Shown: positions 14,742-24,969, counted from the first letter of the stretch. The stretch is 64,000 nt of DNA from Opitutaceae bacterium (GCA_018667915.1 JABIRI010000141.1:40022-104021), one strand, 5' to 3'. The notes: a model not told the origin generated them from the letters alone. Numbers and translations: made by a program.

Positions 14742-17429
14742 ATGAAAACTATTCATTCAACCCGACAGTCCATGTCTCGTTGCCACGGTCCGTTTATTCG
14801 CCGTGTTTTATCCATAGCCGCCGTATTTGCCGGTGGTTCTTTGCTCGCCCAAAATTCTAACGAAGAAGTGGTGGAGATGGAGGCCTTTAAAGTGAGCGGT
14901 TATCGCTCCGCGTTGGCCGATTCGCTCGATGCCAAGCGGCAGTCCGATCAGGTCTCAGACTCGATCATGGCCGAGGAAATTGGCCAGTTCCCCGACACCA
15001 ATTTGGCCGAGGCGATCCAACGCATCACCGGCGTTGCGATGACCCGTAACAACGGTGAAGGCGAAAAAGTCTCGGTGCGCGGACTTAATCCCAACTTCAC
15101 TCGCGTCGAAATCAACGGTCGTTCCTCCATGGTGACGGTCGACGACTCCAGTCCGGAGCGTGATGCACAGTTATCCGTCTTTAATTCCGACCTCTACAAC
15201 TCCATCGAAGTCATCAAGTCCCCCTCCGCTCGCGACGTTGAGGGCGGGATCGGCGGCACGGTGAAACTCAACACGTTTAAGCCGCTGCAAATCGGCAAGA
15301 TGTCCTACGGTGGGGAGGTCAGTTACGCCACCAACGACTTCAAGGATTCCGATGAGCCGGGCTTCAGCGGATTCTATTCCAATATTTTTGCCGACGGCAA
15401 AGCCGGCTTCCTCGTTCAAGCTACCTATGAAGAGCGCGATCGCCGGGTTGATCGGGTTGAAAGCAATCAGGATTTCGACATTGTCGATACAGGCTTCCTG
15501 AAGGATGACTCGGACCCAGCCCAATTGGCATTGGTGGGATCAGCCTATCCGGAGCGCACGCGTTACTTCCAAAAGCGAGGAGACAATCCTCGTTTCAATC
15601 TTACCAGCACGCTGCAATTTCAACCCACCGAGGACTTGGAACTCTATATTGATGGTCTCATCTCGCGGGAAGAGCGCGATGAGGACCGCTCGCGTATCCA
15701 AATGACATGGAGCCGTGGTGATCTCATTAGTGGTGTGGTTGATCCGGTTACCGGCACTCTGGTGCAGGCGACAATTGACCGCCACCGGGTCGACCAAGAT
15801 GCCTTGACCCGCATCACCGATGTGGAATCAACCGGTGTCACGGGTGGATTTGTATGGGATCGTGATTTACTGAAAATTTCCGGTGAGATTAGCATCTCCG
15901 AAGGTTCTGAGGATTGGTTCCAGTCCACCCTCCAAAGCCGAGTCAATCGTGATGGGGCGGGATCTTACGACATTCGGCCTGATCATATGATGCCGGCCAT
16001 GACGACGCCGGGAATACTCCGCACGGCCGACAACATGGGAGTGCGGGCGTTGTTCCGCCAACATCGGATCATCAGCTACGAAGAAGACGTGATGCGTCTT
16101 GATTTGGAGCGGGCGTTGGAAGGCGAGTTCTTTACTTCGGTGGAGGCGGGAATTCGGACCACGGATAACATCTTTGATCGCAAACAAGGCCGATCAAACT
16201 CCGCCACCTCGACCGGTGACATTGATTATGCCCGCGGGATTGAACCCGGTTGGGGACTGCAGGGTGATTTCGGCTTTGGCAAGGGTTCGACTGGTTTCCC
16301 CACTAATTGGGTGATGGCCAATCCAGATGCGCTTATTGAGCAATACCCTCTGGAAGACACGGTTATCCCATTTAATAACGAACGAGTTTACACGGTGGAG
16401 GAAGATACTACGGCGCTCTACTTCATGGCCAACTTTGCCGAGAGTTTTGGCAACAGTCGTGTTCGCGGTAACATCGGGGTGCGCTACGTCGATACGAAGG
16501 CGGGTGGTATCGGCAATATCAATGCCGAGTCCAATGCCGGTGATGTCGTGGTCGTCGGTGAGCCGACCACGCTCGACCAAGACTATTCCGAGCTGTTGCC
16601 TTCGCTCAATCTGATCCTGTCGCCCGATGATCCTCAGGCTCCCTATCAGGTGCGTCTCGCCGCCTCCAAGGCCATGACTCGCCCGACGGTGGGTGAAATG
16701 AGCCCGGTGGTAATCGTCAGCGAACCAGATGGAGAAATCGAACGCGGTAATCCGTCGCTTGATCCGTTCTCGGCGTGGCAATACGACCTCGGCATCGAGA
16801 CCTACTTTGGCGAAAACGACGAGGGAATGTTCGCCATCACGGGCTTTATTAAAGATGTGGAGAGTTTCATTGTTCCGACTTCCTTCAATGAGACCGTTGG
16901 ATTTCCGAGTGCGGGAATTCCGTCCCAAACCTTCCAGGTCGACACCTTCAAGAATGGTGGCACCGCCGACATCAAAGGCGTGGAGATGAGTTTCCAGACT
17001 CCGTTCACATTCTTGCCCGCTCCGCTGAGTGACTTTGGCACGATGATCAATTACACGTTCATTGACTCGGAATTTATCGATGAGAATGGGAATTCAAACC
17101 CCTTCCCCGGCACCTCGGAAAACACCTACAACATTGTGCTCTTTTACGAGAAGGGCGGGTTCTCCACTCGGTTCGCTTACAACTTCCGGGATGACTACCT
17201 GCTGGTTCCATCGGCCGCCGCCAACGGCATGAACAATGAATTCACCGAAGGCGTCGGCCGCCTCGATATTGGTCTACGCTATCGTTGGGACAGCGGTTTC
17301 AAAGTTTCAGTTGATCTCATCAACGTGACCGAGGAGCAGGACTACATCTACTACGATGTGTTCGACCGCCTGGAGCAGCTCACGATGGAGAGCATGCAGA
17401 TCAATGTCAGTTTCGGTTACAAATTCTAG
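14742..17429 (+). CDS. TonB-dependent outer-membrane receptor
   Basis: The 895-residue protein has a signal peptide (ending near LLAQ), a short EEVVEMEAFKVSGYR segment resembling a TonB box lead-in, and a plug domain with ADSLDAKRQSDQVSDSIMAE, FPDTNLAEAIQRITGVAMTR and VSVRGLNPNFTRVEINGR. A long beta-barrel follows, ending in the aromatic INVSFGYKF. This plug type (TIGR01782-like) is found in receptors for oligosaccharides. It would import a glycan fragment using energy from TonB-ExbBD, which is not encoded here. I chose ATG 14742 because the signal peptide follows it; the longer frame from 14652 adds an unlikely leader. Two LacI-type operators precede it and a hairpin terminator follows. Confidence 0.94.
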   Translation: MKTIHSTRQSMSRCHGPFIRRVLSIAAVFAGGSLLAQNSNEEVVEMEAFKVSGYRSALADSLDAKRQSDQVSDSIMAEEIGQFPDTNLAEAIQRITGVAMTRNNGEGEKVSVRGLNPNFTRVEINGRSSMVTVDDSSPERDAQLSVFNSDLYNSIEVIKSPSARDVEGGIGGTVKLNTFKPLQIGKMSYGGEVSYATNDFKDSDEPGFSGFYSNIFADGKAGFLVQATYEERDRRVDRVESNQDFDIVDTGFLKDDSDPAQLALVGSAYPERTRYFQKRGDNPRFNLTSTLQFQPTEDLELYIDGLISREERDEDRSRIQMTWSRGDLISGVVDPVTGTLVQATIDRHRVDQDALTRITDVESTGVTGGFVWDRDLLKISGEISISEGSEDWFQSTLQSRVNRDGAGSYDIRPDHMMPAMTTPGILRTADNMGVRALFRQHRIISYEEDVMRLDLERALEGEFFTSVEAGIRTTDNIFDRKQGRSNSATSTGDIDYARGIEPGWGLQGDFGFGKGSTGFPTNWVMANPDALIEQYPLEDTVIPFNNERVYTVEEDTTALYFMANFAESFGNSRVRGNIGVRYVDTKAGGIGNINAESNAGDVVVVGEPTTLDQDYSELLPSLNLILSPDDPQAPYQVRLAASKAMTRPTVGEMSPVVIVSEPDGEIERGNPSLDPFSAWQYDLGIETYFGENDEGMFAITGFIKDVESFIVPTSFNETVGFPSAGIPSQTFQVDTFKNGGTADIKGVEMSFQTPFTFLPAPLSDFGTMINYTFIDSEFIDENGNSNPFPGTSENTYNIVLFYEKGGFSTRFAYNFRDDYLLVPSAAANGMNNEFTEGVGRLDIGLRYRWDSGFKVSVDLINVTEEQDYIYYDVFDRLEQLTMESMQINVSFGYKF

Positions 17430-17458
17430 TTATTCATAGGTCAGTTCAAGAGTAGGAA

Positions 17459-17487
17459 CGATGGCCCGCGATTTGTGGGCCATCGTC
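17459..17487 (+). terminator. Intrinsic terminator after the TonB receptor
   Basis: ACGATGGCCC (17459-17468) and GGGCCATCGT (17478-17487) form a perfect ten-base stem with a nine-base loop, 30 bases after the stop codon. The following CATTTG is only a weak T tract. Confidence 0.65.
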
Positions 17488-17569
17488 ATTTGCCTCCGGT
17501 CGGACCGACCGGTTTCGAATAACGTTCGATTTACACCCGCTGATTTCTCGTCGATAACTTTACTCAATT

Positions 17570-18943
17570 ATGCCCCCAATAACGTCTGCCCCCGTCCCTA
17601 GTCGCCGTGACTTTATGAAGACCTCCGCTGTCGCGGCCGGTCTCATGGCTGCGCCAAACTTTATCCGTGCTCAGCAGAGTGACTCTCCCGCCAACAAACT
17701 GAACATCGCCTGCATCGGAGTAGGCGGCAAAGGTAAGGGCGATGTCCGCGATGCGTCCTACCACGGCAACATCGTGGCGCTCTGCGACGTCGACCTCGAA
17801 GGTGACGCCGCCGAACGGATCGTGGATTTTCCCGGCGTCCCCGTTTTCACCGACTACCGGGAGATGTTCGACAAGATGGGCAACGAGATCGACGCGGTCA
17901 CGGTTACGACTCCCGACCACACCCACTACCCGGCCGTGATGATGGCGATGGCATTGGGTAAACACGTCTTTTCGCAAAAACCCCTCACCAACTCGATCTG
18001 GGAAGCCCGCCAACTCCTCCTCGCTTCGCGCCACTACGGCGTCGTTACCCAAATGGGCATCCAGGGGCACACCTTCCAGGGTATGCGCATCATGCGCGAA
18101 TGGCTCGAAGCCGACGCGATCGGTGATGTTGAACAGGTGCGATACTGGACCAATCGTCCGATCTGGCCTCAAGGTCCCGAAGTCGACTACGCACCGACCG
18201 CGAATCCACGCGGCGTGAATTGGGATATGTGGCAAGGATCGGTGGCGGAGGATCGGCCCTTCAGCGACGGACTCCACCCCAAGAAGTGGCGCGCCTCGTG
18301 GGAATACGGCTGCGGAGCGCTCGGCGACATCGGGTGCCATCTTTTTGATGCCGCCTTCTGGGCCCTCGATCTGGGTATTCCCGACGAAGTGGTCGTCGAT
18401 GCCGTATCGGATTTCACCGAATTGTCCGCTCCCGCCAGTTCCGTGCTACGTTATAAGTTCAGCCGCAATCGATCCGGCGACAAAATCAAGCCCGTCGAGT
18501 TCCTCTGGTCGGATGGTGGTCTCAAACCGACTCGTCCGGAAGAGTTGGCCGAAGGCGTGAATCTCCACGAACAGTTTGGCCAGATTCTCCATGGGTCGAA
18601 GGGCACGATCTATTCGCCAGGAGGATACTGTGAAAGTCTGCGGCTGCTGCCCGAGGAGGCCATGCGGTCCTTCAAGCGCCCGGCCAAGAAATACCCGCGC
18701 GTCAAAGGTGGTCCGATCCAAGAGTGGGTTGAGGCGATCAAAAATGGCACCCAACCGGGCGCCAACTTTGAGTATGCCTCGCGCCTCACCGAGGTTGTCC
18801 TGTTGGGCAATCTGGCCATCCGTCTCGGCAAGCCGATCAAATGGGATTCGGAAAATCTCAAAGTCATCGGCGCGCCGGAAGCCGACGCCATGATCCGCCG
18901 CGAATATCGCGAAGGTTGGGAGTTTCCTATCTTCAAGGCGTAG
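17570..18943 (+). CDS. Gfo/Idh/MocA family oxidoreductase (Tat-exported)
   Basis: The 457-residue protein has a twin-arginine leader (SRRDFMKTSAVAAGLMAAPN) and an NAD(P)-binding Rossmann fold with GVGGKGKGD near residue 50. The dinucleotide strand TVTTPDHTHYPAVMMAM follows. The usual EKP catalytic motif appears as SQKPLTNSIWEARQ, with Gln in place of Glu but the lysine kept. The C-terminal substrate domain includes WRASWEYGCGALGDIGCHLFD, a frequent signature in verrucomicrobial members. These exported enzymes oxidise or epimerise sugars in the periplasm, keeping their own cofactor. It stands alone between the receptor terminator and the DUF1552-DUF1592 pair. Confidence 0.93.
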   Translation: MPPITSAPVPSRRDFMKTSAVAAGLMAAPNFIRAQQSDSPANKLNIACIGVGGKGKGDVRDASYHGNIVALCDVDLEGDAAERIVDFPGVPVFTDYREMFDKMGNEIDAVTVTTPDHTHYPAVMMAMALGKHVFSQKPLTNSIWEARQLLLASRHYGVVTQMGIQGHTFQGMRIMREWLEADAIGDVEQVRYWTNRPIWPQGPEVDYAPTANPRGVNWDMWQGSVAEDRPFSDGLHPKKWRASWEYGCGALGDIGCHLFDAAFWALDLGIPDEVVVDAVSDFTELSAPASSVLRYKFSRNRSGDKIKPVEFLWSDGGLKPTRPEELAEGVNLHEQFGQILHGSKGTIYSPGGYCESLRLLPEEAMRSFKRPAKKYPRVKGGPIQEWVEAIKNGTQPGANFEYASRLTEVVLLGNLAIRLGKPIKWDSENLKVIGAPEADAMIRREYREGWEFPIFKA

Positions 18944-19290
18944 CAGTTGGGGTTGGAGCCTCCACAAAACGCGTCCAGCTTCGCAAAAAGGTAGGGCGTG
19001 CTCGCCGAGCGCGCCGATCGGTGGAGTGGCCCAACCGGGTGAAACGGCGGTTTCGCCGAAACCGCCCTACCTCGAGTCGGACAACTCGTGTTCGGGGGCA
19101 ACAGCTCCGGCCTCAGAGAGACCGGCTACAACCGCAGAGACTCGACTCACGAGTCGGTGAAATTTCACGGCTTTCCTTAACTGGGAAAGGAGCTTTGGGC
19201 TGGAAGGACCACGCCTGTTTGCGGTAGTGATTGAGCTGCGTAGGGTTTGCTGCCTCGCACTCGAACACCCCGTCGAACCACCCCTTACCC
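18944..19290. other. Gene-free region with a repeat
   Basis: No gene is supported in these 347 bases. Apart from the repeat at 18989-19072 I see only scattered short inverted sequences (ACTCGTG / CACGAGT near 19085 and 19150) and a purine-rich AGGGAAAGGAGC-like stretch around 19185. The promoter of the DUF1552 gene must lie in the last 100 bases, but no clear boxes are visible. Confidence 0.4.
18989..19072. repeat. GGTAGGGC-type palindromic repeat
   Basis: AGGTAGGGCG (18989-18998) and CGCCCTACCT (19063-19072) are perfect inverted copies. Inside, GGCGGTTT (19046-19053) pairs with AAACCGCC (19059-19066). The unit lies about 45 bases after the oxidoreductase stop codon and may also end its transcript. 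It differs from the GTCGGGC family at 11736. Confidence 0.6.
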
Positions 19291-20562
19291 ATGAAAAACG
19301 CCACCAATCTAAATCGTAGACAGTTTTTGCGCGGCGCTGGCGGACTGATGGCGCTGCCGTTCCTGAGCTCGATGCCACTCCCCGTTAAGGCAGCCAAACC
19401 ACTCGCGGAGGCCCGTAAACGGCTGGTCTGTGTGGGCACGTTCCTTGGGATGTATCCCGGCGAATGGCATCCTGAAGCGGGCTCCACCTGTGTGCCCAAA
19501 CTGCTCGAGCCACTCATGGAGCACCGCAACGAATTTACCGTCGTCTCCGGGGTCGATCACGGGATCAACGGCGGACACAAGGGCACGCCGTCATTCCTGT
19601 CCGGGGTATATCAACCGGAATTTATTGGCGAATCGGTGATGGTGCGTAACCAGATCACCCTCGATCAACTGGCGGCCAAGCAGCTCAGCGTAAACAGCCG
19701 CTTCCACTCCCTCCAACTTGGCGCGTCCGAAGGTAAACCTTCCCAGACCCTTTCGTGGGACGAAAACGGCGTGCCTCTTTTACCTGAAGCCGACCCGGTA
19801 AAGGCGTTCCAACGGCTATTTGTCGATGACCTGAATCCAGCCGCAGCCGATCGTGCGATGGGGTTTCAGCGCAGTGTGCTCGATATGGTCGCGGATGATG
19901 CGAAGGCCCTCCAAAAGGAAATCGATTACGAAGATCGGCAAAAGGTGGACGCCTACTTCTCCTCCATTCGCGACGTGGAAAAACGCATCGAGCGGCAGCA
20001 GCAGTGGATCAACACGCCCCGGCCCGAAGTGCCTCCTCTCCTCGAGCGTCCGACCACCTTTCACGAAAACCTGGACATCATGTTCGAGCTGGTTGCCTTG
20101 GCGCTACAACACGACTCCACCCGCGTCGCTTCGGTAGAGCTGCCCGCCGGCGGTCTCCCCATCACGCTCGGAGGTGAACAACTATCCGGTTACCATGGCC
20201 AATCCCATCACGGTAAAGACCCCGAAGTGGTGAACGAACTCGTGCGTATCGAACAAATGCATACGCGCTCCCTGTCGAAGTTCATCACTCGCCTCAAAGG
20301 CATCGATGACGGTGGGGCGAGCTTGTTTGACCGCACGCAAGTTCTCTTCGGCAGTGGTTTGGGCAACGGTAGTTCTCACTCGAACAAAAACCTGCCCGTG
20401 CTCGTCGCGGGAGGAGATCTCAACCACACCGGTGCGGATCTGATTTTCGAGCCTGGCTCTACGCCCTTGAGCAATGTGTTTGTGACCATGCTGCAGGGGT
20501 TGGGTATCGACCAAGACCGTTTCGCCGCGAGCACCGGCAATATCAATAACGAGTTGGGTTAA
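19291..20562 (+). CDS. DUF1552 domain-containing protein (Tat-exported)
   Basis: The 423-residue protein carries the twin-arginine leader NRRQFLRGAGGLMALPFL and a DUF1552 domain. Typical pieces are LEPLMEHRNEFTVVSGVDH, GGHKGTPSFLSG, FDRTQVLFGSGLGNGSSHSNKNLPVLVAGG near the C-terminus and the helix VEKRIERQQQWINTP. The family belongs with DUF1501 in the alkaline-phosphatase-like fold, but no activity is known. It is encoded 20 bases before a DUF1592 cytochrome-type gene, its constant partner. ATG 19291 is chosen because it directly precedes the Tat leader. Confidence 0.92.
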   Translation: MKNATNLNRRQFLRGAGGLMALPFLSSMPLPVKAAKPLAEARKRLVCVGTFLGMYPGEWHPEAGSTCVPKLLEPLMEHRNEFTVVSGVDHGINGGHKGTPSFLSGVYQPEFIGESVMVRNQITLDQLAAKQLSVNSRFHSLQLGASEGKPSQTLSWDENGVPLLPEADPVKAFQRLFVDDLNPAAADRAMGFQRSVLDMVADDAKALQKEIDYEDRQKVDAYFSSIRDVEKRIERQQQWINTPRPEVPPLLERPTTFHENLDIMFELVALALQHDSTRVASVELPAGGLPITLGGEQLSGYHGQSHHGKDPEVVNELVRIEQMHTRSLSKFITRLKGIDDGGASLFDRTQVLFGSGLGNGSSHSNKNLPVLVAGGDLNHTGADLIFEPGSTPLSNVFVTMLQGLGIDQDRFAASTGNINNELG

Positions 20563-20581
20563 TATCCCTGACGACGTTGCT

Positions 20582-23029
20582 ATGGACTCGACTCCGCATG
20601 GTTTGAAACGGTCTGCGAATCACGCGCGTCGTGGTGTGCTCCTGGCGGCGGGTCTGCTTCTGGCCCCGGCGCTTTCGTGGGCGGAAGATTTTGAACGCCT
20701 ACTGACGCCTTTCATGGAGGAGCACTGCTTCAAGTGTCATGGCGAGGAAAAGCAGAAGGGTGATATCCGTCTCGATACCCTGGCAATGGATTTCTCGGAT
20801 GCAGCCAATGCGATCTCGTGGCAGGATGTGTCCGACATGTTGGTCATCGGCGACATGCCACCGGAAGAAGAAGTGCGCCCCGACGCCACGGTCATGGCGG
20901 GGGTTATTGAAGCGATTGATACGCGACTACGTGCGGCGATCGCCGCGCAGGGAAATCATGGCCGCATCGCGATTCGGCGACTGAGCCACACCGCACTGGA
21001 TAATACGGTCGTGGATTTGTTGGGGATCAATTTAAGCCTCTCGGATAATTTGCCTGCTGATCCGGAAATCGACGGTTTCGAAAACCTCGCGATCACGCTC
21101 GATGCGAGCCCGGAAATGGTGCTCAAACTGCAGAACAACGCCCGCCACATCGCTGAGCTCGCCATCGCTTCGGGACCCGACGTGCGGGCGGACCGGGTCT
21201 ATACGATCGGCACGATCGGCCACGGCAACAATGTCGAGGAGCGAGGCGATTTTGTGATCACATCGTCCAGTCGTGACCGCAAACACGTCATGTGGCCGTC
21301 AGGGTTTGTTTCCCCCCAGAAAGGGACCTACCGCATCCACGTCGAAGGGTTGGCGCGTGATCTGCGCACAAAGCTCGAGCGTGATGGCATCGATTACACT
21401 TACCTGCGGGACAACTACGAAAGTAGCCTTAAAACCCGCAAACGACGGTCCTCGGACGAACCAGGACTCGTCTCGATCGTTGCAATTCAAGCATCGGAAG
21501 CGCGGCACATGGATGCGGCCAGTGTGCCGGGTCGGCGCGTGGGATATTTTTACCTCGGTGATGAGCTCGAGCAGCAGGCCGTCGATGTGCGATTGCACGC
21601 CGGAGAGAATATCATGCTGCACTATGCTTCGGCGGCGGTGCTGAATCAGTCGCCGACCGCAGTGGTTGAGGGCGAGGAACGCTTGGTCGCTGATTTATTG
21701 GAGGTGAAATCGATCACGGTTTCGGGACCCGACATCCACGATTGGCCGACCCTCGCGCATCGCCAACTGCTGGGCGAGGATGCGGATGCCGATATCGATG
21801 AGCAGATTGCGCAGTTCCTATTACGAGCGTTCCGGCGTCCGGTGCCGGACACAACCGTAGCAAATTTTCAACGGCTCTACCGCGTGGGATTGGGCCAGGG
21901 CCTCTCCGCGGAGGAGTCGATGCGAAACGTTGTGGCGGGCGCGCTGTGCTCGCCGCGTTTTCTTTTTAACTATGACCAAGGGGAGGCGAGTGACGATTGG
22001 GCATTAGCCAATCGTCTGTCCTACTTCTTGTGGAATTCGATGCCGGATGACCTTCTGCTCGCGTTGGCCGATGCGGGTCAGCTCAGGAGTCCGGCGGTAT
22101 TGCGCGCACAGGCGGCTCGGATGTTGGCCGATCCGAAAGCGCGTCGTTTCGTAATCGATTTCACGGGGCAGTGGCTGGGATTAAATCACATCGAGTTGAT
22201 GAAGCCCGACCCCAAACTATATCGAGACTATGACCCGTTACTCGAATCTTTCATGAAAGAGGAGAGCGAAAACTTTTTTGACTTCGTGCTGCAGCAGAAT
22301 CTGTCGCTGAAATCGTTTCTCGATTCTGACTTCGTTGTGGTGAATGAGCGTCTGGCTCTACACTACGAACTGCCTGAAGTGAACGGTAGCGAATTCCGTA
22401 AAGTTATGTTACCCGAAGGGAGTCCGCGTGGAGGGCTACTCGGTCAAGCGAGTGTGTTGAAACTCACCTCCAATGGCACGCGAACCTCCCCGGTGGTGCG
22501 AGGAGTTTGGGTGTTGGAAAATATTTTGGGCGATCCGCCCTCGCCGCCGCCGGCCGATGTCGAGCCGATCGAACCCGATGTGCGTGGCTCCAAAACGATT
22601 CCCGAAATGTTGGCCCGGCATCGGGATGTCGAATCGTGCCGTGACTGCCACATGAGCATCGACCCGTGGGGATTCGGATTGGAGCACTTCAACGCGGTGG
22701 GTGAATACCGCAGTGCCTATCGCGGAGGTCAGCCGATCGATGCGCGCGGCAGTGTGCCGGGTGGCTCGTTTACCAATTCTGAAGAAATGAAACAGGTGTT
22801 GCTGGGGCGGTCGGATCAATTTGCCCGGGCTATCACCGAGAAGCTCTTCACCTACGCTCTCGGGCACCCGCTTTCAGTCGGTGAACGACTCGTGGCCGAC
22901 GACATGGCTGCCGTGGTGATGGAACGCGACCTGGGCCTGCAAGACCTCATCGTCGCGATTTGTTCCAGCCCGTTGTTCCTCGGAGAGTTCGGGGCTGCGG
23001 CCGTCGAAGTCGATGTTGCTCAGAATTGA
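20582..23029 (+). CDS. DUF1587/DUF1592/DUF1588/DUF1585 cytochrome-type protein
   Basis: The 815-residue protein has a signal peptide and an N-terminal haem domain with CFKCHGEEKQKGDIRLD, then in order DUF1587 (IAIRRLSHTALDNTVVDLLG), DUF1595/DUF1592 (QFLLRAFRRPVP, LANRLSYFLWNSMPDDLL), DUF1588 (GSPRGGLLGQASVLKLTSNGTR trimmed to the RTSPVVRGVWVLENILG core) and DUF1585. A second haem site CRDCH sits before MSIDPWGFGLEHFNAVGEYR. It is exported and probably transfers electrons in a complex with the DUF1552 protein; the substrate is unknown. The gene ends 136 bases before the convergent symporter gene. Confidence 0.93.
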   Translation: MDSTPHGLKRSANHARRGVLLAAGLLLAPALSWAEDFERLLTPFMEEHCFKCHGEEKQKGDIRLDTLAMDFSDAANAISWQDVSDMLVIGDMPPEEEVRPDATVMAGVIEAIDTRLRAAIAAQGNHGRIAIRRLSHTALDNTVVDLLGINLSLSDNLPADPEIDGFENLAITLDASPEMVLKLQNNARHIAELAIASGPDVRADRVYTIGTIGHGNNVEERGDFVITSSSRDRKHVMWPSGFVSPQKGTYRIHVEGLARDLRTKLERDGIDYTYLRDNYESSLKTRKRRSSDEPGLVSIVAIQASEARHMDAASVPGRRVGYFYLGDELEQQAVDVRLHAGENIMLHYASAAVLNQSPTAVVEGEERLVADLLEVKSITVSGPDIHDWPTLAHRQLLGEDADADIDEQIAQFLLRAFRRPVPDTTVANFQRLYRVGLGQGLSAEESMRNVVAGALCSPRFLFNYDQGEASDDWALANRLSYFLWNSMPDDLLLALADAGQLRSPAVLRAQAARMLADPKARRFVIDFTGQWLGLNHIELMKPDPKLYRDYDPLLESFMKEESENFFDFVLQQNLSLKSFLDSDFVVVNERLALHYELPEVNGSEFRKVMLPEGSPRGGLLGQASVLKLTSNGTRTSPVVRGVWVLENILGDPPSPPPADVEPIEPDVRGSKTIPEMLARHRDVESCRDCHMSIDPWGFGLEHFNAVGEYRSAYRGGQPIDARGSVPGGSFTNSEEMKQVLLGRSDQFARAITEKLFTYALGHPLSVGERLVADDMAAVVMERDLGLQDLIVAICSSPLFLGEFGAAAVEVDVAQN

Positions 23030-23052
23030 GCTAAACGAGCGGGAAGTGAACC

Positions 23053-23108
23053 GAGGTCAGCGACCTCTGCTACAGCGTGAAACATGTCGGGCGCAACGCC
23101 CGACCCAC
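23053..23108. repeat. Hairpin and half REP-like element, copy 2
   Basis: GAGGTC-AGC-GACCTC at 23053-23067 is a six-base stem. At 23083-23108 follows a half-copy of the GTCGGGC family (GTCGGGC-GCAAC-GCCCGAC, then CCAC) without the second arm. Both lie between convergent genes and could serve as terminators. Confidence 0.6.
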
Positions 23109-23165
23109 GGTAAAGCACCGCACTCCATGGTGGGGCAGCCTTATCCCCAAAATTGTCTCACCGCT

Positions 23166-24869
23166 TCACTCTTCGGTCTGCATCCGTTTGTAGATGCGGT
23201 AAGGGATGAGATACATCAGAATCGCGACGACCGAGCCGGCGGCGAGGTAGCCATAGTCGATTTGTTTATCGACCGCGTTCTTCACCAGTCCCAGTGGCGA
23301 GAAAATCATGAAGGTGAGCACCATGAGCACGAGGCAAAGTCCGCCGACGAGTTTGAAGTGTTTCCACGGTGTCATATCGATATTGGTCGCCGGAGTGGTG
23401 GGCTCGATGGAGCGGTCCAGCGGGAAGACTTTGGAGAGCCCGAACAACATGATAACATGTAGCACGAACAGGGCACCGAGTGCGTGCAGATAGTGCACCG
23501 GTAACGCGGGATTGAATTGGGAAACGGACAACGTGATCAGATAGGAGATCAACGTGATGTTGGCAGCCTTGGTGGAGACGGTTTTGGAAAAATAACCCAC
23601 CAGCAGAATGAGGAAAATTGGCGCGCCGAACAACACTTCGGCCTTCACCATGTAGACGAACAGTCCGTCTTGGAATTTCATGATGAACGGGGCGACGAAC
23701 ATGGTGAAGATGACCAAAAAGCACCCCACCCATTTACTGCGCTTAATGATGACGTCATCGGAGAGGTGGCTTCCCCACATCGGCTTGTAGATGTCGATGG
23801 CGAAGAGGGTCACCGAGCTGTTGAGCACGCTGTTGTAAGTGCTCAACACTGCGCCGAATATTACGGCTGCGAAAAATCCGACGAAGACGCCCGGCATGAT
23901 GTCGCGCACGAGGGTGGGGTAAATGAAGTCGTTATTCTCGAACGCGTTGCCGCCGTAAACGTGGTAGGCGATGATGCCGGGAATCGCGATGTAGAAGACG
24001 TTCAGAATCTTGAAATAACCCGCGATAATCACACCTTTTTGGCCCTCGGCCAAATTGCGCGCGCCGAAGCACCGTTGCACGATGAACTGATTGGTGCACC
24101 AGTAGAACGCGTTGTGCATAATCATGCCCGTGAAGAGCACGGCAAAGGGAACAAGGTCATTTTTGCCGCCGATCGAATCCAGCTTGTGGGTCTCGGTAGT
24201 GAACATGGTTTTGATGCCACCGAAGAAGTTGCCGTCGCCGACGTAGCGCACGCCAAAGATGAACACGAGCAGACCGCCGGTGAGGAGACCGATGCCATTG
24301 AGCGTGTCGGAAACGGCCACCCCTTTGAGTCCACCGAAGAGTGCGTAGGTGCCGCCAATGACGCCGAGCAGGCCGACCAGAATCCAGACGCACGTGGCCT
24401 CATCCACACCCAATAGGGTCGGCACATTGAAGAGGTGCATGATGGCGATGGCGCCTCCGTAAAGTGCCACCGGCATGCCGCCAAAAACATAACAAAAAAG
24501 AAAGAGCGCGGTGACGAGTCGCCGGGTGCTGGACCCATAGCGTTGTTCCAAGAACTCAGGTATGGTGGCGAAGCCCCGTTTTAGGAACGTCGGCAGCAAT
24601 ACGCCGGCGAAGAGCAGCAGGGGCGGGATCACGGCCACCGTCCAGGCAATGGGCGCGAGGTTGGTCGCGTAGACCTGCGCGGTCATGCCCGTGATGTTGG
24701 CGGCGCTTAGGTTGGTCAGCAGAAGCGACCCGGCGATGACCCAGCCACTGAGGCTGTTGCCACCGAGGAAGTAGCCCTGGGAGCTGTTGAGGTTTTCCTG
24801 ACGCGTGCGGTAGTAGGTGACGACCGCGACGAATGAGGTAAAAAAGAGGAAAGAGAGGAATGTTCCCAT
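23166..24869 (-). CDS. Sodium:solute symporter (SSS family)
   Basis: The product of about 567 residues is an inner-membrane transporter of the SSS/SLC5 family with about 14 spans. It opens FLSFLFFTSFVAVVTYYRTR, and the first discontinuous helix holds SGWVIAGSLLLTNLSAANITGM. The family segment ALYGGAIAIMHLFNVPTLLG, the NAFYWCTNQFIVQRCFGARN motif (typical of sugar-transporting SGLT-like members) and TYNSVLNSSVTLFAIDIYKP, with sodium-site serines, are all present. The substrate is probably a monosaccharide or uronate. ATG 24869 matches the family N-terminus; ATG 24890 would add seven residues. The gene is divergent from the PhoD-DUF1080 gene, with a weak operator match between them. Confidence 0.92.
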   Translation of the reverse strand: MGTFLSFLFFTSFVAVVTYYRTRQENLNSSQGYFLGGNSLSGWVIAGSLLLTNLSAANITGMTAQVYATNLAPIAWTVAVIPPLLLFAGVLLPTFLKRGFATIPEFLEQRYGSSTRRLVTALFLFCYVFGGMPVALYGGAIAIMHLFNVPTLLGVDEATCVWILVGLLGVIGGTYALFGGLKGVAVSDTLNGIGLLTGGLLVFIFGVRYVGDGNFFGGIKTMFTTETHKLDSIGGKNDLVPFAVLFTGMIMHNAFYWCTNQFIVQRCFGARNLAEGQKGVIIAGYFKILNVFYIAIPGIIAYHVYGGNAFENNDFIYPTLVRDIMPGVFVGFFAAVIFGAVLSTYNSVLNSSVTLFAIDIYKPMWGSHLSDDVIIKRSKWVGCFLVIFTMFVAPFIMKFQDGLFVYMVKAEVLFGAPIFLILLVGYFSKTVSTKAANITLISYLITLSVSQFNPALPVHYLHALGALFVLHVIMLFGLSKVFPLDRSIEPTTPATNIDMTPWKHFKLVGGLCLVLMVLTFMIFSPLGLVKNAVDKQIDYGYLAAGSVVAILMYLIPYRIYKRMQTEE

Positions 24870-24969
24870 GGGGGTAGAGGGGGAGGGCATCGACGGTGAT
24901 GACTATTTGTCGGTGCTCAACTGATTTTATGGATATTCTGATGAGTAAAAGCATTCGACCGTGGACCTC

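Noticed and set aside
23517-24416. 299-codon plus-strand frame inside the symporter
   Set aside because: It is antisense to a well-supported transporter and rich in charged, low-complexity residues.
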